A stretch of 64,000 nt of DNA from the NCBI GenBank assembly GCA_017534535.1, contig JAFXVZ010000004.1:40251-104250 (forward strand), in the 5' to 3' direction. Source of the DNA: Bacteroidaceae bacterium. GTDB lineage: Bacteria > Bacteroidota > Bacteroidia > Bacteroidales > Bacteroidaceae. This document shows positions 39,920-49,300 of this stretch, in pieces (within the stretch, counting starts at the first letter, position 1; the number at the start of each line of letters is the position of its first letter). A program made the position numbers and the translations under genes. The notes below the pieces were generated by a model. It was given only the letters and a program-made list of their open reading frames with translations. It searched no databases and was not told the DNA's origin.

Positions 39920-41995
39920 ATGAAAAAAGCTATCATCACATGTTGTGTGTTCACGGCCAGCCTTGTTTCAGGGTTGGCCGTTGAGCCACAAGATAGTACG
40001 ACTGTAAGGCGCATGGGACAGAATCCCGATGTGGCCAAAGAATTTGAATTGAACCCAGTAGTGGTGACTGGTACTGGAACGCACCAGCGACTGAAAAATA
40101 CCACTGCTCCAGTGGCCGTAGTCACTGCTAACGAAATAAAACGTGCCGGCATCACAGATTTCCAACAGGCGATGACGATGATGGTGCCTTCACTATCGTT
40201 CAACCCAACTACTATGGGTTCCTACCTGATGATGAACGGTTTGGGCAACAAGTATGTGCTCATTCTTGTCAACGGACACAAACTTATAGGTGATATTTCT
40301 AACAACATCGACCTTGGACGTATTGATATGAGTCGCATCAAACGCATCGAGGTACTCAACGGTGCGGCTTCATCTATCTATGGCTCTGACGCCATAGCTG
40401 GTGTTATTAACATCATCACCAATGATCCTGAAGACGAAATCACATTTACAAGCAGCAGCAAATACAGTGGCAAAGGACAATATACGCAGGATTTGAATCT
40501 GGACATTGCCAAGGGCAAGTTTGGTTCATCTACTGCTTACAGACATACACAGGCCAACAACTGGCAGAACTCACCATATGAGACGGTTACTGCAAAAGAT
40601 GGCACAGTGGGTTTGCGCGAGACTGTCTATCCTTTGTCATTTGGCTATCATTCCAATTCTATCAACCAGAAATTTACCTTCAAGGCCAACGACCAATTGT
40701 CGTTTTATGCCAGTGGTAACTATTACTGGAAACTTACCGACCGTCCTGTAAAGACAAAAGATACCAATGGCGGTTTCAATTACGACCTGCACAACGAGTC
40801 TTGGCGATTTGAGGGAGGCGGTCTGTATCGCATCAATAACCGCAACTCTATCAAGTTGGACCTTACGGCAGACGACTATAGTCAAAACCATAAATTCATT
40901 ACCGATTATCAAGGATATGTACCTGGCGACTATGCAATGAGCAAGCGCCAAAAATATTATAATGCTGAATTGCGAGGCGTCTTCCATTTCACACAGAACA
41001 GCAATACGGTATTTGGCTTGAATGCCCGTGAAGACAAACTGAAATCATCTAGTGGTGATGTGGAAGGCGATGCCTATACCCTCTCTGCTTACGCCCAGCA
41101 CGAATTGATGTGGAACGCTTTCAAAGCCACAGTGGGCGCCAGATACGACTACCACGAACTGGCAGGTAGTCATTTCAGCCCGAAGGCTACACTGATGTAC
41201 TCAGTCGGCGGATTCAACTTCCGAGCTACCTATGCACACGGTTTTCTCTCCCCTCAGTTGAATGAACTGTATTACAAATACTATAACGATAATGCAGGCA
41301 AGAAGCCCACGATCACCATCGGCAATAAAAACCTGAAGGCAGGCAAGAGTAACTATGTTTCTCTGAATGCAGAATATAGGAATGACCGTTTCAGTATGTC
41401 TGTAACAGGCTATCTGAACTATTTGAACGATATGATTACCCGCAAGGCCTACCCTATTACGGATGAGGTGATTAACTGGTCGCGCCAAAATCTTCACCTA
41501 ACAGAAGAACAAATTGACCGTCTGGAGGACTATAGTTTATATGTAAACTTCGATAGGGCAATTGTGCGTGGCGTACAAGTGGATGCTTCGGCCAACCTAT
41601 TCCCTGGCTTCATCGTAACGGGTAACTACAGTTATACTTACTCTCGTGGCAAACTGGATGGCGTATGGCAAAACATTGAACGCAGCATCCGCCATACGGG
41701 TACCATAGCTGCTAACTATTCACATAGTTGGGGCTACTATCGTCTAAATATCAACTTGAATGGTCGTTTACAAAGCAAGCGTCTCTTCCCAGACGAGGAT
41801 GATGCTCCTGGCTATGGAATCTGGAACATCAACACTCGACATACATTCGACCATATCAAGCATGTACAAATTGAACCAAGTATAGGCATCGATAATATTT
41901 TTAACAAGAAAGACTGTCGTCCTAAGGGTGTCAACTACGCGTTGCTCTCTCCTGGCAGAATGCTGACCGTGGGACTGATAGTAAAATTTTATTAA
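39920..41995 (+). CDS. TonB-dependent receptor, second
   Basis: 691 residues, a diverged paralogue of the receptor at 36515: plug with NPVVVTGTGTHQRLKNTTAP and IEVLNGAASSIYGSDAIAG, barrel ending RMLTVGLIVKFY. The FRAP/NPNL positions read HGFLSPQLNELYYKYY and GNKNLKAGKS. It is followed 21 bp later by another exported CbiK-type gene, so the locus is receptor-chelatase twice over. The substrate is probably a tetrapyrrole or a metal complex related to cobalamin metabolism. It is presumably on the riboswitch transcript. Confidence 0.82.
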   Translation: MKKAIITCCVFTASLVSGLAVEPQDSTTVRRMGQNPDVAKEFELNPVVVTGTGTHQRLKNTTAPVAVVTANEIKRAGITDFQQAMTMMVPSLSFNPTTMGSYLMMNGLGNKYVLILVNGHKLIGDISNNIDLGRIDMSRIKRIEVLNGAASSIYGSDAIAGVINIITNDPEDEITFTSSSKYSGKGQYTQDLNLDIAKGKFGSSTAYRHTQANNWQNSPYETVTAKDGTVGLRETVYPLSFGYHSNSINQKFTFKANDQLSFYASGNYYWKLTDRPVKTKDTNGGFNYDLHNESWRFEGGGLYRINNRNSIKLDLTADDYSQNHKFITDYQGYVPGDYAMSKRQKYYNAELRGVFHFTQNSNTVFGLNAREDKLKSSSGDVEGDAYTLSAYAQHELMWNAFKATVGARYDYHELAGSHFSPKATLMYSVGGFNFRATYAHGFLSPQLNELYYKYYNDNAGKKPTITIGNKNLKAGKSNYVSLNAEYRNDRFSMSVTGYLNYLNDMITRKAYPITDEVINWSRQNLHLTEEQIDRLEDYSLYVNFDRAIVRGVQVDASANLFPGFIVTGNYSYTYSRGKLDGVWQNIERSIRHTGTIAANYSHSWGYYRLNINLNGRLQSKRLFPDEDDAPGYGIWNINTRHTFDHIKHVQIEPSIGIDNIFNKKDCRPKGVNYALLSPGRMLTVGLIVKFY

Positions 41996-42016
41996 AGGCT
42001 GAAATAAACAAGATTT

Positions 42017-42835
42017 ATGAAGAGAATAACTATTTTGTTGATGGTATTGTGCATAGGACTAATGTGTTATGCACAAACTGAGAAGACCGCAATTTTGATG
42101 GTGCATTTCGGCACTTCAGAACCTGAGGGCAGAGCTTTGTCACTCGAAACGGTGAATAATGATGTAAAAGCTGCCTTCCCAAATATGGAAGTAAGACAAG
42201 CATACGCTTCTGCCATTATCCGTAACATTTGGGGCAAACGCGGTGAACATTTCTATAGTCCACAGGAGGCATTGATGCAATTGCGTGCCGACGGCTACGA
42301 GCGAGTGTATGTACAGAGTACTACCTTGATGGAGGGCTACGAGATGACTTATCTCCGTGAAGCCATTGCATCGCTACAACCATTCTTCAAAGTTCTGAAA
42401 GCTGGCAATCCATTACTCTATAGCGTTGAGGACTGTCAAAAGGTTTTGGATATCTTGACTCTCGAAGGAGCTGAGAAGAACCAAGCTGTAGTGTTCGTTG
42501 GTCATGGTACCACCCACCCTTCTACAGCTGTATATGCGATGTTGCAAATCATGTTGCAGGAGCGTGAGCAGAGCAATTGGTATGTTTCTACAATCGAGGG
42601 GTATCCTACCCAAGAAATGACTTTGAAGAACATGAAGGGCAACAAGGTGAAGAAAGTGCAATTGCGTCCTTTGTTACTGACAGCTGGTGATCATGCGCGA
42701 AACGACATCGCTAAAGGATGGAAAGAGTTGTTTGAACAACAGGGCTTCGAAGTGGATGTTAAGTTGCAGGGCTTGGGAGAAATCAAGGCCATCAGGGATA
42801 TTTATATCCAGCACATCAAAGACATGTTGAAGTAA
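42017..42835 (+). CDS. Periplasmic CbiK-type chelatase
   Basis: 272 residues. A cleavable signal (MKRITILLMVLCIGLMCYAQ) without a lipobox is followed by a complete CbiK fold: TAILMVHFGTSEPEGRALS, VYVQSTTLMEGYEM, VVFVGHGTTHPS (active His) and PLLLTAGDHARNDIA (second His), close to normal CbiK length. Desulfovibrio has a periplasmic CbiK form, so export is not without precedent. It may insert or remove Co/Fe in tetrapyrroles arriving through the receptors. It could also feed sirohydrochlorin metallation if that intermediate is exported, which seems less likely. Confidence 0.82.
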   Translation: MKRITILLMVLCIGLMCYAQTEKTAILMVHFGTSEPEGRALSLETVNNDVKAAFPNMEVRQAYASAIIRNIWGKRGEHFYSPQEALMQLRADGYERVYVQSTTLMEGYEMTYLREAIASLQPFFKVLKAGNPLLYSVEDCQKVLDILTLEGAEKNQAVVFVGHGTTHPSTAVYAMLQIMLQEREQSNWYVSTIEGYPTQEMTLKNMKGNKVKKVQLRPLLLTAGDHARNDIAKGWKELFEQQGFEVDVKLQGLGEIKAIRDIYIQHIKDMLK

Positions 42836-42894
42836 AATCTTTATATTTGCTGTGTCAACGAATGAGTTTCCATGACATGATTAATTGAAAAAAG

Positions 42895-44307
42895 ATGAAA
42901 CAACCCAAAATTATAGTAGCTGGCATAGGTCCGGGGAATGAAGCCGACATAACAGGAGCCGTTCTGAATGCTTTGAGAATTGCTGATGTGGTGGTGGGCT
43001 ACAAATACTATTTCCAGTTTGTGGAGCCTTTCCTCAAAGAAGGAGCACAGTGCATTGACACAGGAATGAAGAAAGAGCGAGAGCGTGCCAAGCAGGCTTT
43101 CGACCTTGCAGAAGAAGAAAATATTGTTGTAGTAATCAGCTCTGGCGATGCCGGAATCTATGGTATGACGCCCCTCATCTATGAGATGAAAAAAGAGCGC
43201 AACAGCGATATTGAGGTTATTTCTATTCCAGGCATCAGTGCTTTCCAGAAAGCTGCTTCATTGTTAGGTGCGCCCATAGGTCACGATCTTTGCCTCATTT
43301 CTTTGAGTGACTTGATGACACCTTGGGAGAAAATTGAGCGTCGCATTATTGCAGCAGCAGAAGCCGATTTCGTCACTGCTATCTATAATCCCAAAAGCGT
43401 GGGGCGTTACTGGCAACTCTATCGTTTACAGGAGTTGTTCTTGAAACATGGAAGAAGTGGTGAAACACCTGTTGGCTATGTGCGTCAGGCTGGTCGTGAA
43501 AACCAAGAGGTGAAAGTCACTACCCTCTCGGCTTTCAATCCTGAGGATATAGATATGTTTACTGTTGTTATCATCGGTAACTCACAATCCTACAATTGGC
43601 AGAACATGATGATTACACCTCGTGGCTATTATCGGGAGGTGGTATCTGATGGACAGAAAGTAGGACAAAACATCATGATAGAGAGCTTCCGCACTATCGA
43701 AAAAGAGTTGAAGGACAAGAACATGCCAATAGGTAGGAAATGGTCATTACTGCACGCCATCCACACCACTGCAGATTTTGACATGGAGAACATCCTGTTG
43801 GTAGATGACCAAGCTGTAGAAAAGCTATATGAAGGCGTATCAAACGGACGCACCAAGCATATCATTACTGATGTGACGATGGTTGTTAGCGGTATCCGAA
43901 AGGGAGCTCTGCAACGCTTGGGTGTAGATGCTAAGTGTTATCTGGATGACCCTCGCGTAAAACAAATGGCGGAGGAAAAAGGCATCACCCGTACACAAGC
44001 TGGTATCCGTCTGGCAGTAGAGGATTATCCTACTGATGCTATTTTTGCCTTTGGCAATGCGCCAACAGCTTTGATGGAGCTATGCGAATTAATTCGTAAA
44101 GGCAAAGCGCATCCAGCTGGCATTATTGCTGCTCCTGTGGGATTTGTGCACGTAAGGGAATCTAAGCATATGGTGAAACCTTTCAAAGATATCCCCAAAC
44201 TGATTGTGGAGGGACGCAAGGGAGGTAGTAACCTGGCAGCTACTTTGGTAAACTCTATCCTTTGCTTTAATGATGCAGAGGCTTTATGGCCAGGGAGGGA
44301 CTTATGA
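42895..44307 (+). CDS. CbiH (precorrin-3B C17-methyltransferase) - CbiC (methylmutase) fusion
   Basis: 470 residues. 1-245: SAM-dependent corrin methyltransferase CbiH/CobJ (VAGIGPGNEADITGAVLNAL, VVVISSGDAGIYGM, SIPGISAFQKAASLLGAPIG, FVTAIYNPKS). 255-470: precorrin-8X methylmutase CbiC/CobH (IESFRTIEKEL, HTTADFDMENILLV, IITDVTMVVSGI, YPTDAIFAFGNAPTAL, PAGIIAAPVGFVH). It carries out C17 methylation with ring contraction and the late methyl migration. It opens a run of four fused corrin genes joined by ATGA overlaps. A -7-like TATATTTG at 42842 stands alone upstream. Confidence 0.92.
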   Translation: MKQPKIIVAGIGPGNEADITGAVLNALRIADVVVGYKYYFQFVEPFLKEGAQCIDTGMKKERERAKQAFDLAEEENIVVVISSGDAGIYGMTPLIYEMKKERNSDIEVISIPGISAFQKAASLLGAPIGHDLCLISLSDLMTPWEKIERRIIAAAEADFVTAIYNPKSVGRYWQLYRLQELFLKHGRSGETPVGYVRQAGRENQEVKVTTLSAFNPEDIDMFTVVIIGNSQSYNWQNMMITPRGYYREVVSDGQKVGQNIMIESFRTIEKELKDKNMPIGRKWSLLHAIHTTADFDMENILLVDDQAVEKLYEGVSNGRTKHIITDVTMVVSGIRKGALQRLGVDAKCYLDDPRVKQMAEEKGITRTQAGIRLAVEDYPTDAIFAFGNAPTALMELCELIRKGKAHPAGIIAAPVGFVHVRESKHMVKPFKDIPKLIVEGRKGGSNLAATLVNSILCFNDAEALWPGRDL

Positions 44308-45596
44308 AAAAGTTTGTTGTGATAGGGTTAAGTGATGCCCAAGAGCCATGGTTAGAGCCAAAAGCTTTGGAAGCCATCAAGCACGGAAAGGTGTTTAGTG
44401 GTGGCAAACGACATCACGAAATTGTAAAAGATTTGCTTCCTTCTGATGCAGTGTGGATTGACATCACAGTGCCACTATCAACTGTGTTTGAGCAATACGA
44501 AGGTTTTTTTAATAATTCGCTTCGTCCTATCTCGTCACAACTCGACCAGACATGCAAGAATAACGACTCTCACAGCTCTGGGAAGTCTCAATTAGCAATT
44601 TATAATTATCAATCGTCAATTGTTGTATTCGCCTCAGGAGACCCTTTGTTCTTCGGCTTCGCCAACACCATTCTGCGCGAAATGCCAGATGCAGAAATAG
44701 AGTTATTCCCAACATTCAACTCCCTGCAAACACTGGCACACCGCATGCTGATACCCTATCACGATATGCACATTGTATCACTCACTGGACGCCCTTGGCA
44801 TGAGTTCGACAAAGCGTTAATAGAAAGAGTTTCCAAGATAGGTATATTGACAGACAACAAAGAGCATACCCCAGCTACTATTGCACAACGTATGTTGGAC
44901 TATGGCTACGACCAATACAAGATGTGTGTAGGAGAGCATTTGGGTAACCCGGGAAAAGAGTGCATTACCCATCTTTCTTTAGCAGAAGCTGCAAAGCAGA
45001 CGTTCACCAATCCCAATTGTCTGATACTGCAAGCAAGTCACACAAAGCCAAGAATATTTGGTATTCCCGATGAACGGTTTGCCGTATTGGAAGGGCGTCC
45101 AAGAATGATTACCAAAGCCCCTATCCGATTGCTCTCATTACAAGCCTTAGATCTGTATCAGAAGCACACGCTTTGGGACATAGGTTTCTGCACAGGTTCC
45201 GTGAGCATAGAGGCTAAGTCGCAATTCCCTCATCTGGAGATTGTTTCTTTTGAAGTGCGCGAGGAAGGCAAAGAACTGATGCGAATTAATTCGCAACGCT
45301 TTGGAACACCAGGCATCACCGCTTTGATAGGTGATTTCATGAAGCAAGACCTGAACAACCTGCCTCATCCGGATGCTGTGTTCATTGGAGGACATAACGG
45401 ACAACTCTCTTCTATGTTAGAACGCATCAAGAGCGTGTTGCTGCCTGGTGGATGTGTAGTTTTAAATTCAGTAAGCCAAGAGAGTCAGCAAGCATTCAAA
45501 CAACAAGCCGAGGAAATTGGTTTTACCTTACAACCATCTATGCACATTACACTCAACGATTTTAACCCCATAGAAATTATAAAAGCAACCTTATGA
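44304..45596 (+). CDS. CbiE-CbiT (CobL) fusion, precorrin-6/7 methyltransferase-decarboxylase
   Basis: 430 residues. 1-235: CbiE (FVVIGLSDAQEPWLEP, GGKRHHEIV, VVFASGDPLFFGFANTI). 240-430: CbiT (TKAPIRLLSLQALDLYQKH, LWDIGFCTGSVSIEAK, DAVFIGGHNGQLSSML). It methylates C5 and C15 and decarboxylates C12. The start at 44304 overlaps the previous stop (ATGA). Between EQYEGFF and VVFASGDPL about 40 residues not expected in CbiE are encoded by a repeat (44520-44623), beginning NNSLRPISSQLDQ and ending NYQSSI. Whether the enzyme tolerates the insert is unknown; the frame is open. Confidence 0.92.
   Translation: MKKFVVIGLSDAQEPWLEPKALEAIKHGKVFSGGKRHHEIVKDLLPSDAVWIDITVPLSTVFEQYEGFFNNSLRPISSQLDQTCKNNDSHSSGKSQLAIYNYQSSIVVFASGDPLFFGFANTILREMPDAEIELFPTFNSLQTLAHRMLIPYHDMHIVSLTGRPWHEFDKALIERVSKIGILTDNKEHTPATIAQRMLDYGYDQYKMCVGEHLGNPGKECITHLSLAEAAKQTFTNPNCLILQASHTKPRIFGIPDERFAVLEGRPRMITKAPIRLLSLQALDLYQKHTLWDIGFCTGSVSIEAKSQFPHLEIVSFEVREEGKELMRINSQRFGTPGITALIGDFMKQDLNNLPHPDAVFIGGHNGQLSSMLERIKSVLLPGGCVVLNSVSQESQQAFKQQAEEIGFTLQPSMHITLNDFNPIEIIKATL
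44520..44623. repeat. Repeat insertion in frame inside cbiET
   Basis: The left part (CTTCGTCCTAT and ACTCGACC) resembles the reverse complement of the GC-rich module before trpF (there CTCCGTCCTAT and ACTCGGC). The right part ends in ATTATCAATCGTCAATTGT, the TCAATnG type. Confidence 0.6.
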
Positions 45597-47362
45597 AAAT
45601 AGCTGTTATACCCATAAACGAAACAGGTAAAGTGGTGGCTAATACTATATGCCAGCAATTTCATGCAACCACACTACATCGCGTAAATGTGGGCAATACG
45701 TGGAATCAATACGATGCCTTTGTATTTATTGGAGCCCTGGGTATCTGTGTGCGAACCATTGCGCCATACATATACGACAAGCATACTGACCCTGCCATTA
45801 TTTGTATTGACAGCTTGGGAAAACAAGTAATATCTGTTTTGTCTGGTCATGTAGGAGGGGCGAATGATTTGGCTTTACAGATTGCAGGCATTTTGGGAGC
45901 TACGCCTGTCATTACCACACAAAGCGATATGTCTGGATTATGGGCACTCGATACACTTGGCGAACGCTTTAACTGGCAACCCCTTCATGCCACAAATCCT
46001 GCTATTTTTGCTTTTGTCAACCAAGAACCAACGGCCCTGTTGCTCGACATTCACGATGAGGGAACGGAGTATCTGGAGAACACCCTACCCTCACATGTCA
46101 CCATCGTCAACAACATAGACGAAGTGACAACCAGTAAGTTTAAGTTGGTCATCATTGTTTCCTACAAGCATTTTGAGGCTATCAACGGTGTTGTCATGCT
46201 TCAATATATTCCCGAAGTACTGACATTGGGCATCGGTTTGGCACATCAGGCGGAACCAGTAGAGAGTATTTTGCAGGAAATCTACCATCAATTGACACTC
46301 GACGGCATAGAGCCGAAGGCTATAAAGCAATATGCCACCATTGACGTAAAAGCAGATGAACCTGTCATACATCACTTGCAAAGGGAAGGCAAAGAGGTGG
46401 TTTTCTTCAAAGCCAATGAATTGTCGGATATTGACGTACCGACTCCCAGCAGTACAGTAGCACAACATGTGGGTACACCAAGCGTTTGCGAAGCAGCTGC
46501 CATCTTAGGTTCCAATAACGGCAAGCTCATCAAAGAAAAGGTGAAAGGCAAGAACTGGACGCTTGCCTTAGCAATAGGCAACACCTATTTGCGAGAGCCT
46601 AAACAAGGACATATTGAGATTGTGGGAGCTGGTCCTGGTGATCCCGATTTAGTGTCTGTTAGAGGCAGGAAGATGTTGGAAAAAGCCGACCTTATCCTAT
46701 ATGCAGGCAGTCTGGTTCCCAGGGAATTAACCGAATGTCACAAACCAGGAGCCACCGTTCTCAGTTCGGCCTCTATGGCATTGGAGGAACAAGTAAACTT
46801 GATGAAGAGATTCTATGACGAAGGTAAGTTCATCGTACGCTTGCACACGGGCGACCCTTGTATATTTGGTGCCATTCAGGAACAGATGAATTACTTCGAC
46901 AAATGGGGTATGAGCTATCATATTACCCCTGGCATCTCGTCATTCTTAGCTGCTGCTGCTGAATTGCGCTCTCAGTTTACTATACCAGAACGGGTGCAAA
47001 CCATCATTCTGACACGAGGAGAAGGCCGTACTCCTATGCCTGATAAGGAAAAGCTGCACTTGTTGGCACGTAGTCAGAGCACCATGTGTATCTTCCTGAG
47101 TGCGGCCATCGTTGACGAGGTGCAACGTGAATTGTTGATGGAATATCCTGAAGATACTCCTGTTGCGGCTTGTTACCACCTTACGTGGAAAGACCAACGC
47201 ATCTATCGTGGAGTATTAAAGGATTTAGCAAAAATAGTGAAAGACAACAACCTAACTCTGACAACCATGCTAGTAGTTGGCGATGCCATCGACAACCGCC
47301 AGGGATTGTCGGAGTTATACAATAAGCAGTTTACTCATTTGTTCCGAAAGGGAAAAGAATGA
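45593..47362 (+). CDS. CbiG - CbiF (CobM) fusion
   Basis: 589 residues. 1-330: CbiG, opening the delta-lactone of cobalt-precorrin-5A (AFVFIGALGICVRTIAPYI, VISVLSGHVGGANDLALQIA, ITTQSDMSGLWALD, LTLGIGLAHQAEPVESI, CEAAAILGS). 342-589: CbiF/CobM, C11 methyltransferase (IEIVGAGPGDPDLVSVRGR, ADLILYAGSLVP, RLHTGDPCIFGAIQEQM, TPGISSFLAAAAEL, TRGEGRTPMP). CbiG marks the anaerobic (early cobalt insertion) pathway. It is joined by ATGA overlaps to both neighbours. Confidence 0.93.
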   Translation: MKIAVIPINETGKVVANTICQQFHATTLHRVNVGNTWNQYDAFVFIGALGICVRTIAPYIYDKHTDPAIICIDSLGKQVISVLSGHVGGANDLALQIAGILGATPVITTQSDMSGLWALDTLGERFNWQPLHATNPAIFAFVNQEPTALLLDIHDEGTEYLENTLPSHVTIVNNIDEVTTSKFKLVIIVSYKHFEAINGVVMLQYIPEVLTLGIGLAHQAEPVESILQEIYHQLTLDGIEPKAIKQYATIDVKADEPVIHHLQREGKEVVFFKANELSDIDVPTPSSTVAQHVGTPSVCEAAAILGSNNGKLIKEKVKGKNWTLALAIGNTYLREPKQGHIEIVGAGPGDPDLVSVRGRKMLEKADLILYAGSLVPRELTECHKPGATVLSSASMALEEQVNLMKRFYDEGKFIVRLHTGDPCIFGAIQEQMNYFDKWGMSYHITPGISSFLAAAAELRSQFTIPERVQTIILTRGEGRTPMPDKEKLHLLARSQSTMCIFLSAAIVDEVQRELLMEYPEDTPVAACYHLTWKDQRIYRGVLKDLAKIVKDNNLTLTTMLVVGDAIDNRQGLSELYNKQFTHLFRKGKE

Positions 47363-49281
47363 TACTAGTTTTTGGAGGAACAACAGAAGGCAGGATAGCC
47401 ATCAGGAAGCTCGAAGAAGCTGGCAATCCCTACTACTACTCAACGCGAGGCGATGAGCAGGAGGTTGTGTTGCATCATGGCACTCGCCTTACAGGTGCTT
47501 TGAATGCGGAACAACTCAAAACCTTCTGTTTGGAACACGCAATCAAACTACTGGTTGATGCAGGACATCCCTTTGCCGAGGTGTTGCATCAAACGATAGC
47601 TGATGTAGCTCTTTCCTTAAATATTCCTGCCATTCGTTTTGAGCGCATTTTCCCACCGAGAGACCCTTCTATCATTTGGTGTAACAACTATGCCGATGCT
47701 ATTGAGAAGATACAAGAAAATGGAGTGAAACATCTGTTGGCACTTACTGGCGTACAGACCATCACCAAACTAAAGCCACTTGTCAATCGTGGTATTGATT
47801 GCTATTTCCGCATCCTCAACCGAGAAAGCTCATTGCGAATAGCACATGAAAATGGTATCTCTGATGACCATCTTTTCTATTATGACGAGAATAATGATGC
47901 CACATGGAATAACCTTCACTTGTCGCTACAACCACCGTTTGATGCCATGATTACAAAGGAAAGTGGCATAAGCGGAGGCTTTCTCGAGAAAGTGAATGCC
48001 GCCAAAGAGCAAGGTATGCAAGTATTTGCCATTTGTCGTCCTGCTACGCCATCGGTCTTTCATATCGTCAATGGCGAACACGGTTTACGTAGAATGGTAG
48101 AGAAACTGTTGCCAAAATTCTATCCATTACATAGTGGAATCACCACAGGTACCTGTGCCACTGCAGCTTCCATAGCTGCTATGTATCAATTAGATGGACA
48201 ACATCCTCAAGTCGTTCCCGTTATTCTCCCTGATGGCGAGACTATTCATGTGGAAGTACACTATGGTGACAATTATGCCTATGTACTGAAGGATAGCGGT
48301 GACGATCCTGATATCACCAAAGGGATAGAAATCAGGGCTTCTGTAGAAATATTGCCTGATGGCACACCTTTATCAACAGAAGACCAAGCCGATAATGATC
48401 AGCTCTTGCCACACATCCTTATCCGAGGTGGTGAAGGCATTGGACGCATCACCCTACCTGGCTTTGACTATCCCGTTGGCTCTGCTGCTATCAATAAGGT
48501 ACCTCGCCAAATGATTCGTCAGAACCTCCGGCACTTATTAGAAAAGGAACATGGTCCAATTCTCAATTATCAATTAAAAACAATTAAAGTTATAATAAGC
48601 GTTCCAGCTGGTACAGAACTTGCCCACAAAACCTTCAATCCCCGTTTGGGGATTGTTGATGGTATATCTATCGTGGGGGTATCAGGCATCATACAACCCT
48701 TCAGTATCGAAGGTTTCATCAATTCCATCCGCAAATGCATGAATGTGGCAAAGGCAATGGGATGCCAGCATCTGGTACTCCATTCGGGAGCCATGAGCGA
48801 GAAGATCTTGCAAGAAAGATATCCGGAACTACCCACACAAGCTTTTGTGGAATATGGCAACTACGTAGGAGAAGCTTTACGTCTGGCCAATGAGATGGAG
48901 ATACCTCAAATCACCATCGGCATTATGATGGGTAAGGCCGTAAAACTGGCTGAAGGACATTTAGATACACATAGCCGTGAAGCTACGATGAATAAGGATT
49001 TTATCAAGGTGATGATGCGTGAAGCAGGATGTTCGAACGAGAGTTTGCAACTATCCGACAACCTGAATATGGCACGTGATTTAATTTGCCTGCTTCCTCC
49101 CTCTGAACTTGATGCTTTTGTGGAAGTGGTACTTCGGCATTGCTACGAGCATTGTGCTCCATTACTTTCTGATGGGAAATTATTTTTTGACTACGTACAA
49201 TTAACTCGACACTCAGCACCGAAGTCAAATGACATATCATCAAAGAAGCAGAACGATGATAAAAGCAAAAAATATGATTAA
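47359..49281 (+). CDS. CbiJ (CobK) - CbiD fusion
   Basis: 640 residues. 1-250: precorrin-6A reductase CbiJ/CobK (ILVFGGTTEGRIAIRKLEEA, LLVDAGHPFAEVLHQ, LLALTGVQTITKLKPL, MITKESGISGGFLEKV). 255-630: CbiD, the C1 methyltransferase of the anaerobic route (HSGITTGTCATAASIAA, KDSGDDPDITKGIEI, GGEGIGRITLPGFDYPVGSA, NPRLGIVDGISIVGVSGII). A stretch NYQLKTIKV at ~48565 is a possible weak trace of the TCAAT repeat. The C-terminus is Lys/Asn-rich. Precorrin-2 methylase CbiL and the nucleotide-loop genes CobU, CobS and CobT are not in the window. Confidence 0.93.
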   Translation: MILVFGGTTEGRIAIRKLEEAGNPYYYSTRGDEQEVVLHHGTRLTGALNAEQLKTFCLEHAIKLLVDAGHPFAEVLHQTIADVALSLNIPAIRFERIFPPRDPSIIWCNNYADAIEKIQENGVKHLLALTGVQTITKLKPLVNRGIDCYFRILNRESSLRIAHENGISDDHLFYYDENNDATWNNLHLSLQPPFDAMITKESGISGGFLEKVNAAKEQGMQVFAICRPATPSVFHIVNGEHGLRRMVEKLLPKFYPLHSGITTGTCATAASIAAMYQLDGQHPQVVPVILPDGETIHVEVHYGDNYAYVLKDSGDDPDITKGIEIRASVEILPDGTPLSTEDQADNDQLLPHILIRGGEGIGRITLPGFDYPVGSAAINKVPRQMIRQNLRHLLEKEHGPILNYQLKTIKVIISVPAGTELAHKTFNPRLGIVDGISIVGVSGIIQPFSIEGFINSIRKCMNVAKAMGCQHLVLHSGAMSEKILQERYPELPTQAFVEYGNYVGEALRLANEMEIPQITIGIMMGKAVKLAEGHLDTHSREATMNKDFIKVMMREAGCSNESLQLSDNLNMARDLICLLPPSELDAFVEVVLRHCYEHCAPLLSDGKLFFDYVQLTRHSAPKSNDISSKKQNDDKSKKYD

Positions 49282-49300
49282 AAATAAAAAGAAAAGATAT

